Source of the DNA: Martinezella dioscoreae
GTDB taxonomy: Bacteria; Pseudomonadota; Alphaproteobacteria; Rhizobiales; Rhizobiaceae
NCBI RefSeq assembly: GCF_009176305.1
Contig: NZ_BLAJ01000003.1
Span: 248,001-312,000, forward strand
Direction: 5' to 3'
DNA length: 64,000 nt
In this document: one piece after another, positions 7,562 to 15,087 of the stretch
Layout: each line of letters begins with the position of its first letter
How positions within the stretch are numbered: position 1 is the first letter of the stretch
The notes under the pieces: model-generated
Seen by the model: the letters and a program-made list of their open reading frames with translations, nothing else
Databases searched by the model: none
What the model was told of the DNA's origin: nothing
Made by a program: the position numbers and the translations under genes

Positions 7562-10500
7562 TCCCGACCTTCTGTATCCAGCGTCCGGTCGCGACCACGC
7601 TCCTCGCTATCGGCGTGGTGCTTGCCGGTCTCGCCGGCTATCAGCTCATCCCCGTCGCGGCAGTGCCGCAGGTGGATTTCCCGACGATCAACGTCTCGGC
7701 CCAGCTGACGGGCGCCTCACCACAGACGATGGCGACATCGGTCGCCACGCCGCTGATCAAACAGTTCGAGACGATCCCCGGCATCAGCGAAATTTCTTCG
7801 ACAAACTCGCTTGGCAATACCAGCATCGTGCTGCAGTTCAATCTCGACCGCAACATCGATGCCGCCGCTGGTGACGTGCAGGCGGCGATTTCGACCGCGC
7901 AAAGAAAACTTCCCAACAACCTGACCACCCCGCCAAGCTACCGGAAGACCAATCCGGCCGACGCGCCTGTCATGCTGATCGCCGTACAAAGCGACACATT
8001 GCAGCGCAGCAAGCTCGACGATATCGCCGAGAACATCATCTCTCCATCGATCTCGACACTGCCTGGCGTCGCTGAAGTGACCGTAAACGGCGCGCAGACC
8101 TACGCGGTGCGCATCGACGTCGATCCGAACAAGCTTCTGGATCGCGGCATCGGTATCGACACGGTCAATACAGCCGTCGTCAACGCCAACAACCAGGTCC
8201 CGGTCGGCACGTTGCAAGACTCGGCGCAGAGCATGACGATCAATGCGAATACGCAGCGCGTCAACGCCGACGAGTTTCGCACGCTTGTGATTGCCAATCC
8301 CAACGGCAAGCCAATTCACCTCGGCGACGTCGCCGACGTGCAGGACAGCGTGGAAAACCAGAATATCGGTAGCTGGTATGATGGCCAGCGAGCGATCATT
8401 CTGGCTATTCAACGCCAGCCCGATGCCAACACCGTCGACGTTGTCGATGCCGTGAACAAGACGCTGCCGAAGCTGCAGGCCGAAATGCCGGCTTCCGTCA
8501 AAATGACCGTTATGAACGACTCGGCCCAGCCAATCCGCGAGGCCATCTCGGACGTCAAGTTTACCTTGCTGCTGACCATCGGCCTGGTCGTTCTCGTCAT
8601 CTACCTGTTCACGGGCCACGTGACGGCAACGATTATCCCCGGCCTCGCCGTGCCCCTTTCGCTGATATCAACTTTCGGCATGATGTATGTGCTCGGCTAT
8701 AGCGTCGACAATATCTCGCTGCTCGGATTGACGATTGCAGTGGGCCTCGTGGTGGATGACGCCATCGTCATGCTGGAGAACATTCTGCGGCACATGGAAG
8801 AAGGCATGCCTGTGCGGCAGGCAGCCATCCAGGGCGCGGCCGAAGTCAGCTATACGATTATCTCCATGTCGGTCTCGCTGATCGCCGTGTTCATCCCTAT
8901 CCTGCTGATGGGCGGCGTCGTTGGCCGTATCTTCAACGAATTCGGGATGGTCGTGGCAATCGCCATCATATCGTCCGCGGTGGTTTCGCTGACCGTCACG
9001 CCAATGCTCGGCTCGCGTCTCTCCAACGCCCACAGCCATCCTCCCTTGCCGGTGCGCATCTTCAATAAGGGCTTCAACTGGACCGAGGTCAATTACGGCA
9101 AGGGCGTGGAATGGTGCATTCGCCATCGCTACATCGTGCTCGGAAGCTTCCTTGCTTCGGTCGCGCTGTCGGCCTACCTTTTCCTGACGCTGCCGGCCAG
9201 CTTCTTCCCCCAGGAAGACATCGGCCGGCTGCAGATTTCAACCCGCGCCCGCCAGGATATTTCCTATCCGGCTATGCGTGACCTTCAGAACCAGGCCGCT
9301 GCGGCGATCAAGGCGAATCCTGCCGTCGAGCACGTGATGTCGGTTGTCGGCGCCAGCGCGCGCCAGACACTCAACAACGGTACGATCTACGCGCAGCTAA
9401 AAGATAAGAAGGATCGTCCGCCTCTCGACCAGACTTTGCGCGAAATACGCGCCGCCGTCGCCAAAATCCCAGGCATTCAGGTCTTCATCAACCCTCAGCA
9501 AAGCCTTCGCTTCGGCGGACGCCAGACCGCCAGCCAGTATCAGCTCGTCATTCAGGCGCTTAACGCCGATCTGACGAACCAGTGGGCCAACAAGATGCTG
9601 CAGGAGATGCGAAAGGATCCACGTTTCACGGACGTCACCACCGACGCGCAATATAATGCACTGCAGGCCAATATTGTGGTCGATACGGAGAAAGCCGCCG
9701 CCTACGGCATCAACAACAACCTGCTGCGCACCACGCTTGAGGAGGCCTTCAGCGACTACGCCGCTGCACAGATCCAGTCGACCGGCGACAGCTATGACGT
9801 GATCATCGAATATGATGCGAACCAGCCTTGGGACGACCAGAAGCTGTCGCGTATCCATGTGACGTCTTCGAGCGGCCAGCAGGTTCCATTGTCGGCCTTC
9901 GCGCGCATCGAGCGCAATACCGGTCCGGTGACCATCAACCAGACCGGTCAGCTCGTCTCGACCACGGTATCCTTCAACCTGCCGGCCGGCGAAGCGCTTG
10001 GCGACGCCACGGCACAGATCGAACAGATCAAGAAGGACATCAACATGCCGGCGGACATCTTCACGTCCTACGGCGGCACGGCGCAGATCTTCCAGCAGTC
10101 GCAGGGCAGCACGCCCTATTTGATCCTCGCTGCGGTGCTGACGATCTATGTGGTTCTCGGCGTTCTCTATGAGAGCTTCATCCATCCCCTGACCATTCTG
10201 TCCGGTCTGCCGGCCGCCGCTCTCGGCGCACTGCTTGCGCTGAAGATCTTCGGCTTCGACCTGTCGGTCATCGCGCTCATTGGCTTGCTGATGCTGATCG
10301 GTATCGTGAAGAAAAACGCGATCATGATGATCGACGTGGCGCTGGAAACGCTACGCTCGAGTACTGGCATGTCGCCGGCGGAAGCGATCCACGAAGCCTG
10401 CGTACGCCGTTTCCGCCCGATCATGATGACCACCTTCTGCGCCCTGCTCGGCGCCCTGCCGATCGCGGTCGGCAGCGGCGCAAGCTCCGAGCTGCGCCAG

Positions 10501-10677
10501 CCGCTCGGTATCGCTGTGGTCGGCGGCTTGGTGGTGTCGCAGCTTCTGACCCTGTTCATCACGCCTGTCATCTTCCTGGAGATGAACCGCCTGAGCGACT
10601 TCCTCGGTCGTTTCGGCCGGCGCAAGGACGACGACCCGCACCAGAAGGAACCGCCGTCGGCGATTGCCGCGGAATGA
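7558..10677 (+). CDS. RND-family multidrug efflux permease (MdtB/MdtC-like)
   Basis: A 1039-residue inner-membrane protein of full RND length. The twelve-helix plan has two large periplasmic loops. The proton-relay Asp pair in helix 4 lies in G-L-V-V-D-D-A-I-V-M. The end of helix 10 shows I-G-I-V-K-K-N-A-I-M-M-I-D, the usual pattern of HAE1 pumps. It uses proton entry to expel hydrophobic drugs, detergents or plant phenolics via the adaptor and a TolC-like channel encoded elsewhere. The start overlaps the adaptor stop. A terminator follows eight bases after the stop. Substrates are unknown; transport of plant antimicrobials would fit a soil rhizobium but is inference. Confidence 0.93.
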   Translation: MIPTFCIQRPVATTLLAIGVVLAGLAGYQLIPVAAVPQVDFPTINVSAQLTGASPQTMATSVATPLIKQFETIPGISEISSTNSLGNTSIVLQFNLDRNIDAAAGDVQAAISTAQRKLPNNLTTPPSYRKTNPADAPVMLIAVQSDTLQRSKLDDIAENIISPSISTLPGVAEVTVNGAQTYAVRIDVDPNKLLDRGIGIDTVNTAVVNANNQVPVGTLQDSAQSMTINANTQRVNADEFRTLVIANPNGKPIHLGDVADVQDSVENQNIGSWYDGQRAIILAIQRQPDANTVDVVDAVNKTLPKLQAEMPASVKMTVMNDSAQPIREAISDVKFTLLLTIGLVVLVIYLFTGHVTATIIPGLAVPLSLISTFGMMYVLGYSVDNISLLGLTIAVGLVVDDAIVMLENILRHMEEGMPVRQAAIQGAAEVSYTIISMSVSLIAVFIPILLMGGVVGRIFNEFGMVVAIAIISSAVVSLTVTPMLGSRLSNAHSHPPLPVRIFNKGFNWTEVNYGKGVEWCIRHRYIVLGSFLASVALSAYLFLTLPASFFPQEDIGRLQISTRARQDISYPAMRDLQNQAAAAIKANPAVEHVMSVVGASARQTLNNGTIYAQLKDKKDRPPLDQTLREIRAAVAKIPGIQVFINPQQSLRFGGRQTASQYQLVIQALNADLTNQWANKMLQEMRKDPRFTDVTTDAQYNALQANIVVDTEKAAAYGINNNLLRTTLEEAFSDYAAAQIQSTGDSYDVIIEYDANQPWDDQKLSRIHVTSSSGQQVPLSAFARIERNTGPVTINQTGQLVSTTVSFNLPAGEALGDATAQIEQIKKDINMPADIFTSYGGTAQIFQQSQGSTPYLILAAVLTIYVVLGVLYESFIHPLTILSGLPAAALGALLALKIFGFDLSVIALIGLLMLIGIVKKNAIMMIDVALETLRSSTGMSPAEAIHEACVRRFRPIMMTTFCALLGALPIAVGSGASSELRQPLGIAVVGGLVVSQLLTLFITPVIFLEMNRLSDFLGRFGRRKDDDPHQKEPPSAIAAE

Positions 10678-10684
10678 CAAAAAC

Positions 10685-10710
10685 GGGCGCCGAAAGGCGC
10701 CCATTCCTTT
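10685..10710 (+). terminator. Rho-independent terminator of the RND operon
   Basis: A perfect 7-bp G+C stem (10685-10691 with 10696-10702) has a stable GAAA tetraloop and a T-rich tail. It starts eight bases after the pump stop codon. Confidence 0.85.
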
Positions 10711-10813
10711 TCCAGCAAAGCGAAACGCATCGCCGGTGAAATACTGTCGGCGGATACCACGGCGGGCAAAAATAAAAGCACCTCTCCGTCTTGAACTTGA
10801 CGTCCAGCCATGT

Positions 10814-10848
10814 CATGACGCGCCCTCTTTGCGACAGGGCGCGTCATG
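10814..10848. promoter_or_regulatory. Perfect 13-bp inverted repeat with 9-base spacer, upstream of the Hsp70-like gene
   Basis: Arms CATGACGCGCCCT (10814-10826) and its exact complement (10836-10848) flank a 9-base spacer. It ends 57 bases before the Hsp70-like ATG and has no T-run, so it is not a standard terminator. The geometry (long arms, N9) recalls the CIRCE heat-shock operator, but the arm sequence is different. It may be an operator, an mRNA leader hairpin or a processed 3' end of the RND transcript. Confidence 0.5.
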
Positions 10849-10905
10849 CGTCCCATCAGGGGCTTGGCCCCAATCCAGACAATTTCGACGGAAAGGAGTG
10901 CGGGC

Positions 10906-12195
10906 ATGGCTCGGGCGCTTGGTTTCGACTTCGGCACCACGAACACGGTTCTGGCGATGGCCGAAGGACCCGCGACGCAATCGGTCGCCTTCAACAGCAC
11001 GGCCGGCACCGCCGACAGCATGCGCACCGCGCTCTCCTTCATGAAGGATCCGGGGCTGGGTGCGGCCGCGCTCAAGGTCGAGGCAGGACATGCGGCCATC
11101 CGGCAGTTTATCGACAATCCCGGCGACTGCCGCTTCCTGCAGTCGATCAAGACTTTTGCGGCGAGCGCACTCTTCCAGGGTACGCTGATCTTCGCCAAGC
11201 GCCACAGCTTCGAGGATCTGATGGAGATCTTCGTGCGTCGCCTGCGCGCCTACGCCGGAGAGGGATGGCCGGAGAATGTTTCGCGCATCGTCACCGGCCG
11301 ACCGGTGCATTTTGCCGGCGCCAACCCGAACCCTGCCCTTGCCACCGAGCGCTACAATGCCGCTCTTGCACGATTCGGCTTTCCGGAAATTCACTACGTC
11401 TACGAGCCGGTGGCGGCGGCCTTCTACTTCGCCCAACACCTGAAGAAGGATGCGACCGTGCTGGTGGCCGACTTCGGCGGCGGCACAACCGACTATTCGC
11501 TCATCCGCTTCGAGACCCATGCCGGAAAGCTGACGGCGACGCCGATCGGCCATTCCGGTGTCGGCATCGCCGGCGATCATTTCGATTTCCGGATGATCGA
11601 CAACATCGTCTCGCCGGCCATCGGCAAGGGAAGCTACTTCAAGAGCTTCGACAAGCTGCTGGAAGTGCCGACCTCCTACTACGCCAATTTCGGCCGCTGG
11701 AACCAGCTCTCGATATTCAAGACCTCGCGCGAATATGCCGACCTGAAGACGCTGGTGCGCAGCAGCCTGGAGCCGGAGAAGCTGGAAACCTTCATCGAGC
11801 TGGTCGAGCATGACGAAGGCTATCCGCTCTATCAGGCCGTATCTGCGACGAAGATGGCGCTTTCGAGCGAGGAAGAGGCCGAATTCAACTTCCCGCCGCT
11901 CGGCAAGGCCGGCCGCAAGCATGTTCGCCGCGCTGACTTCGAAAGCTGGATCGCCGAAGATCTTGCCCGTATCGAAGGGGCATTGGACGATGTGCTGACA
12001 ACCACCAACACATCACCGAATGCGATCGACAAGGTGTTCCTGACCGGCGGCACCTCCTTCGTGCCGGCCGTTCGGCGCATCTTCACGGAACGCTTCGGCC
12101 AGGAGCGCATCGAAACGGGCGGCGAACTGCTGTCCATCGCCCATGGTTTGGCCCTGATTGGCGAGCGCGACGATATCGCCCAGTGGACGGCGTGA
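10906..12195 (+). CDS. Hsp70-like protein of the YegD type
   Basis: A 429-residue protein with an Hsp70/actin ATPase fold but no C-terminal substrate-binding domain, as in E. coli YegD. The phosphate-1 motif G-F-D-F-G-T-T-N-T lies at residues 6-14, the phosphate-2 motif V-A-D-F-G-G-G-T-T-D-Y near 187-197, and the adenosine motif F-L-T-G-G-T-S near 379. The preceding Y-E-P-V-A-A-A segment is also typical. ATG 10906 is chosen for its AAAGGAG at 10892-10898; the frame extends upstream to 10846 without support. It likely binds ATP, but the client and role are not established in the family. It lies behind the 13-bp hairpin at 10814-10848 and close upstream of the glycosylase-like gene. Confidence 0.88.
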   Translation: MARALGFDFGTTNTVLAMAEGPATQSVAFNSTAGTADSMRTALSFMKDPGLGAAALKVEAGHAAIRQFIDNPGDCRFLQSIKTFAASALFQGTLIFAKRHSFEDLMEIFVRRLRAYAGEGWPENVSRIVTGRPVHFAGANPNPALATERYNAALARFGFPEIHYVYEPVAAAFYFAQHLKKDATVLVADFGGGTTDYSLIRFETHAGKLTATPIGHSGVGIAGDHFDFRMIDNIVSPAIGKGSYFKSFDKLLEVPTSYYANFGRWNQLSIFKTSREYADLKTLVRSSLEPEKLETFIELVEHDEGYPLYQAVSATKMALSSEEEAEFNFPPLGKAGRKHVRRADFESWIAEDLARIEGALDDVLTTTNTSPNAIDKVFLTGGTSFVPAVRRIFTERFGQERIETGGELLSIAHGLALIGERDDIAQWTA

Positions 12196-12250
12196 GATAG
12201 CCGACCATCCTGCCCTTTCGTTCCCGCGCCGCTTTGGTTAGAGTTCGCCC

Positions 12251-13144
12251 ATGATTTCCGCCAGCGACCTCACACCGGCCGAGCTTGCCGCCCTTCTGCA
12301 CTTCCATGCGGATGCCGGCGTTGATTGGCTGCTGGAAGATGAGCCGGTGGATCGGTTTGCGGAATTCGAGGCGATGCGCGCCGCGCGGCAGGGCTCGCGC
12401 GCAACGCAGCCAAGGGCCGAAGCGCCAGCACCCGCACCCGCCACACGGTCACAGCCCGAGCGTCGCCCCGCCGCAAAGCCGGCGACGCCTGCCGCAGCAT
12501 CACCACCGCGCGCAACGCCGGCCATTCCCGACGAGCAAGCCGTGGAACAGGCCCGATTCGCGGCCGAAAGTGCGCGTTCTCTTAGTGAGTTGAAGACGGC
12601 ACTCGAAGCCTTCAATAGCTGCAACCTCAAGAACAGCGCCCGCTCGACGATCTTTGCGAGTGGCACGCCGGAGGGCCGGCTCATGGTGATCGGACCGATG
12701 CCGAGCGCCGACGATGATCGCGAGGGGGCACCGTTTGCCGGCCGCGCGGGACAGTTGCTCGACAGGATGCTCGCCGCCATCGGCCTGCAGCGCGATTCGA
12801 TCCTGCTCACCAACGTCATTCCGTGGCGACCGCCGGGCAACCGCTCCCCTTCTCCCGCAGAAATCGAGATATGTCGTCCGTTCATAGAACGGCAGATTGC
12901 GCTTGCCGAGCCGAAGGCTGTGCTGCTGCTCGGTAATTTCACCGCCCGCCACTTCTTCGGCGGTGGCGAAACCATCCATGGATTGCGTGGACAATGGCGG
13001 GAAATCGGCATTCTCGGCCGAACCATCCCCGCTATCGCCAGCCTGCATCCCCAGGAACTGCTGACCGCGCCCATCAATAAACGTCTGGCCTGGAGCGATC
13101 TTCTGGCCTTCAAGAATTATGTCGCCGCTGAAATATTAGGCTAA
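12251..13144 (+). CDS. Uracil-DNA glycosylase family-4-like protein, apparently degenerate
   Basis: A 297-residue protein. A proline/alanine-rich N-terminal extension (about 45-100) leads into a UDG superfamily domain at about 105-290. G-x-P-F-A-G-R-A-G-Q-L-L (159-170), N-V-I-P-W-R-P-P-G-N-R (188-198) and the motif-B pair H266-P267 are conserved. Motif A is G-P-M-P-S-A-D-D-D (148-156), where active family-4 enzymes have G-E-x-P-G. Only two cysteines stand where the four 4Fe-4S ligands are expected (C124, C208). The homology is clear. Cluster loss and weak or altered activity are inferred. The gene starts 55 bases after the Hsp70-like gene. Confidence 0.8.
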   Translation: MISASDLTPAELAALLHFHADAGVDWLLEDEPVDRFAEFEAMRAARQGSRATQPRAEAPAPAPATRSQPERRPAAKPATPAAASPPRATPAIPDEQAVEQARFAAESARSLSELKTALEAFNSCNLKNSARSTIFASGTPEGRLMVIGPMPSADDDREGAPFAGRAGQLLDRMLAAIGLQRDSILLTNVIPWRPPGNRSPSPAEIEICRPFIERQIALAEPKAVLLLGNFTARHFFGGGETIHGLRGQWREIGILGRTIPAIASLHPQELLTAPINKRLAWSDLLAFKNYVAAEILG

Positions 13145-13282
13145 TTTCAACAGCTATTAATGGAGAATGACACAAGTTATGCATTTATTGCATGGCAGTC
13201 TTCTTTTGCTGTGCGTTGCAGAATCTATGCTGCACTGCAATATAAAGGTTGTCTTGGGAGGAATTCGAAAGGAACCAAGGCA

Positions 13283-13474
13283 ATGACTGCACGTTTTCGC
13301 CCTATTCACTGCGGGTTTGATACCCTGCGCCGCGCCATCGAGCCCGTGCGCGCCATAAACGGCCATCGCAATCTCGGCATTGCTGCCAATGAGCAGATGA
13401 CCGCACGAGGCACCGGCATCTCGGCTCGCATCAGCCGCCCGACGGCAATTTTCGCCGATTTCCGCGCCTGCTGA
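13283..13474 (+). CDS. Unrecognised small ORF, 63 residues
   Basis: ATG 13283 has AAGG at 13277-13280 and GGAA at 13271-13274 before it. The product is arginine-rich and not obviously membrane-bound: it begins M-T-A-R-F-R-P-I-H-C-G-F and ends D-F-R-A-C. I recognise no family. The A+T-rich stretch 13145-13270 just upstream could hold a promoter. It may be a real small protein, or part of the leader of the next small ORF. Confidence 0.35.
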   Translation: MTARFRPIHCGFDTLRRAIEPVRAINGHRNLGIAANEQMTARGTGISARISRPTAIFADFRAC

Positions 13475-13533
13475 CTTGCGGGCGCGAATTGCCGGGCGAT
13501 CCAGCGTAACGTTCAAGTATCGGGATTTCCATC

Positions 13534-13698
13534 ATGTCTTCAGGTTTGCGTTCATTCATCGCTCTGCTCGATTCCGTCGGCCATATCGGCTCTGCGGTGC
13601 GGGCCGCCGAGGAATTCGAGCGCGCACGCAATTTTCACAAGGACGAGTGCCGCAGCACAAGCGCTGCCCGGATCGTCGCGACCAGCATTCCGCTTTGA
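13534..13698 (+). CDS. Unrecognised small ORF, 54 residues
   Basis: The frame runs ATG 13534 to TGA 13696-13698. The N-terminal half, M-S-S-G-L-R-S-F-I-A-L-L-D-S-V, looks like an amphipathic helix. It continues with alternating Ala, Glu and Arg (A-V-R-A-A-E-E-F-E-R-A-R-N), which suggests a folded helical mini-protein. Codons favour G or C in third position, as in neighbouring genes. GGGA at 13522-13525 may be the ribosome site. A perfect hairpin begins on its stop codon. The family is not recognised. Confidence 0.45.
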   Translation: MSSGLRSFIALLDSVGHIGSAVRAAEEFERARNFHKDECRSTSAARIVATSIPL

Positions 13699-13724
13699 TC
13701 AGGCAGAATTACTCTGCCTGATCA
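13696..13724. terminator. Perfect 12-bp hairpin at the end of the small ORF
   Basis: Arms 13696-13707 and 13713-13724 are exact complements around the loop ATTAC. The left arm begins with the TGA stop. There is no T-run on either strand, so it could stabilise the 3' end or be a weak bidirectional terminator between the convergent genes. Confidence 0.5.
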
Positions 13725-13766
13725 ACGGCTCGGGCTGAACGGGCAGTTCCGAGAGAGCCCTGCCCT

Positions 13767-14618
13767 CTATGCGGACCGCGCCCAGGCGAAGGCCTCATCG
13801 ACCGCCGCCAATTTTACGGCCTGCCATCCGCAATACTGATCGAGAAAATTGCGCGATATCCACATACGCGTCTTCTTGGGTTCATCATGCCAGCCGATGT
13901 CTCCGCGGTCGGCAGATTTACGCAGGATACGCTGCAAATGGGTACGCGATATCATAAAATGCGCGGCGAGAGCGCGGGCATCGACATGGCCGATATCGAT
14001 TCGATCGCCGACTTCTCCACTGAGATCCAGCCTTGACACGATATGATCGACAACAAGACCGCCGGATTCCGTCCAGAGAAATAGGCCTACGCTTTCCGGC
14101 GGTTCGCGCCAGATGTCGGCGGCCAGACAATTGCGGGTCATGCGCGGCTGTGCCAGATCCATCAGCATCGGCGAAGCCACTAGCGCGGCTGCGCGGCTGC
14201 CATTGTCAAGGAGATCGAGCGCGGCCAGATTGGCGAGATACCAGCCGAACATCGCCGTATAGCTGATTTCGGTCGGCACGTAGCGGCGCGGACGGCGGGC
14301 AGGACCTGGAGCCAACTCCAGGAAGCGATAGGTCAGCAGTTCCTCGATGAAGCTCAGGACCGTGTTGCGGCTGGCGATGCGGTAATGCGTGATGAGGTTG
14401 CGCAGGGCAACAACGGTCAGCCCCGAGCCCGGAATCCCCGGATCATATTCAAGATGAAGCGCATAGGCGGCCTGGGTCAGAAGCCAGCGCTGATGTGAGG
14501 CGAGCATGCGCGCAACCCTCGGGCCGCTATCATAACGGTTACGCAATGTCTCAGAGAGAAAGCTCAAGGATGCTACGAACTTGGGATGACGAGCAAGTTG
14601 CTCGATGGGAAAACTCAA
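13767..14618 (-). CDS. Unrecognised conserved-looking protein, possibly winged-helix regulator
   Basis: The start is taken as TTG 14616-14618 because CAGGAGG lies five bases before it. The open frame continues up to 14651 but has no ATG until residue 38. The product is about 283 residues and mostly helical. The segment L-T-V-V-A-L-R-N-L-I-T-H-Y-R-I-A-S-R-N-T-V (about 67-87) reads like a helix-turn-helix. A second such segment is A-A-H-F-M-I-S-R-T-H-L-Q-R-I-L-R-K (about 220-236). Two HTH-like stretches suggest a DNA-binding protein. I recognise no named family. A 12-bp palindrome lies upstream at 14716-14727. Confidence 0.6.
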   Translation of the reverse strand: MSFPIEQLARHPKFVASLSFLSETLRNRYDSGPRVARMLASHQRWLLTQAAYALHLEYDPGIPGSGLTVVALRNLITHYRIASRNTVLSFIEELLTYRFLELAPGPARRPRRYVPTEISYTAMFGWYLANLAALDLLDNGSRAAALVASPMLMDLAQPRMTRNCLAADIWREPPESVGLFLWTESGGLVVDHIVSRLDLSGEVGDRIDIGHVDARALAAHFMISRTHLQRILRKSADRGDIGWHDEPKKTRMWISRNFLDQYCGWQAVKLAAVDEAFAWARSA

Positions 14619-15087
14619 TCGGGCCTCCTGGGGTGCCCTTCTTAAAAGCAACAGAAAGTGGATGTTTCATTTTTGTGAACAAAACTATCGGAATCGATCA
14701 TAATTCCGACATCTAATAGCATGCTATAGTTATGCAAGCGCTTTTATATCGCAAGGGGTTAAACAAATAATTTACTTTAAATTATTGTTTCCCGACCGTA
14801 ACGGCCTGCATCCAACAGCAATGCAGTCATGATGATCCACCGGAACGTTATGGTAGCAATTGCACTGTCGGTCTGCAAATGCAGGCGTAGAGCTACCACT
14901 TTTTATTCGAATAGCTGAATCGAGAGCCGCTCGGCGAGCGAATACTTATTGTGCCATAACAAAACATATCGGCATTGCGATATGACTTTAACTTTGGTTC
15001 AGATTTCGGTGTAATGATGCGGCACTTTCAGTCCGGAGGAGGGCTTCGGACTGTGCCCGCCACAGCATAGCCTGATCAGGATAGACC
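14619..15087. promoter_or_regulatory. A+T-rich divergent intergenic region before pepN
   Basis: A 469-base region without a convincing gene. It contains the perfect palindrome ATAGCATGCTAT at 14716-14727. An A+T hairpin at about 14761-14790 has near-complementary arms around CTT. A small hairpin lies at 15030-15052, just before the pepN ribosome site. The base composition is much richer in A+T than the flanks. It must hold the promoters of both divergent genes; I cannot fix -35/-10 elements with confidence. Confidence 0.4.

Noticed and set aside
10814..10848. CIRCE element (HrcA operator)
   Set aside because: Only the N9 spacing agrees; the arm sequence is unrelated to TTAGCACTC, so it is reported as an unclassified inverted repeat.
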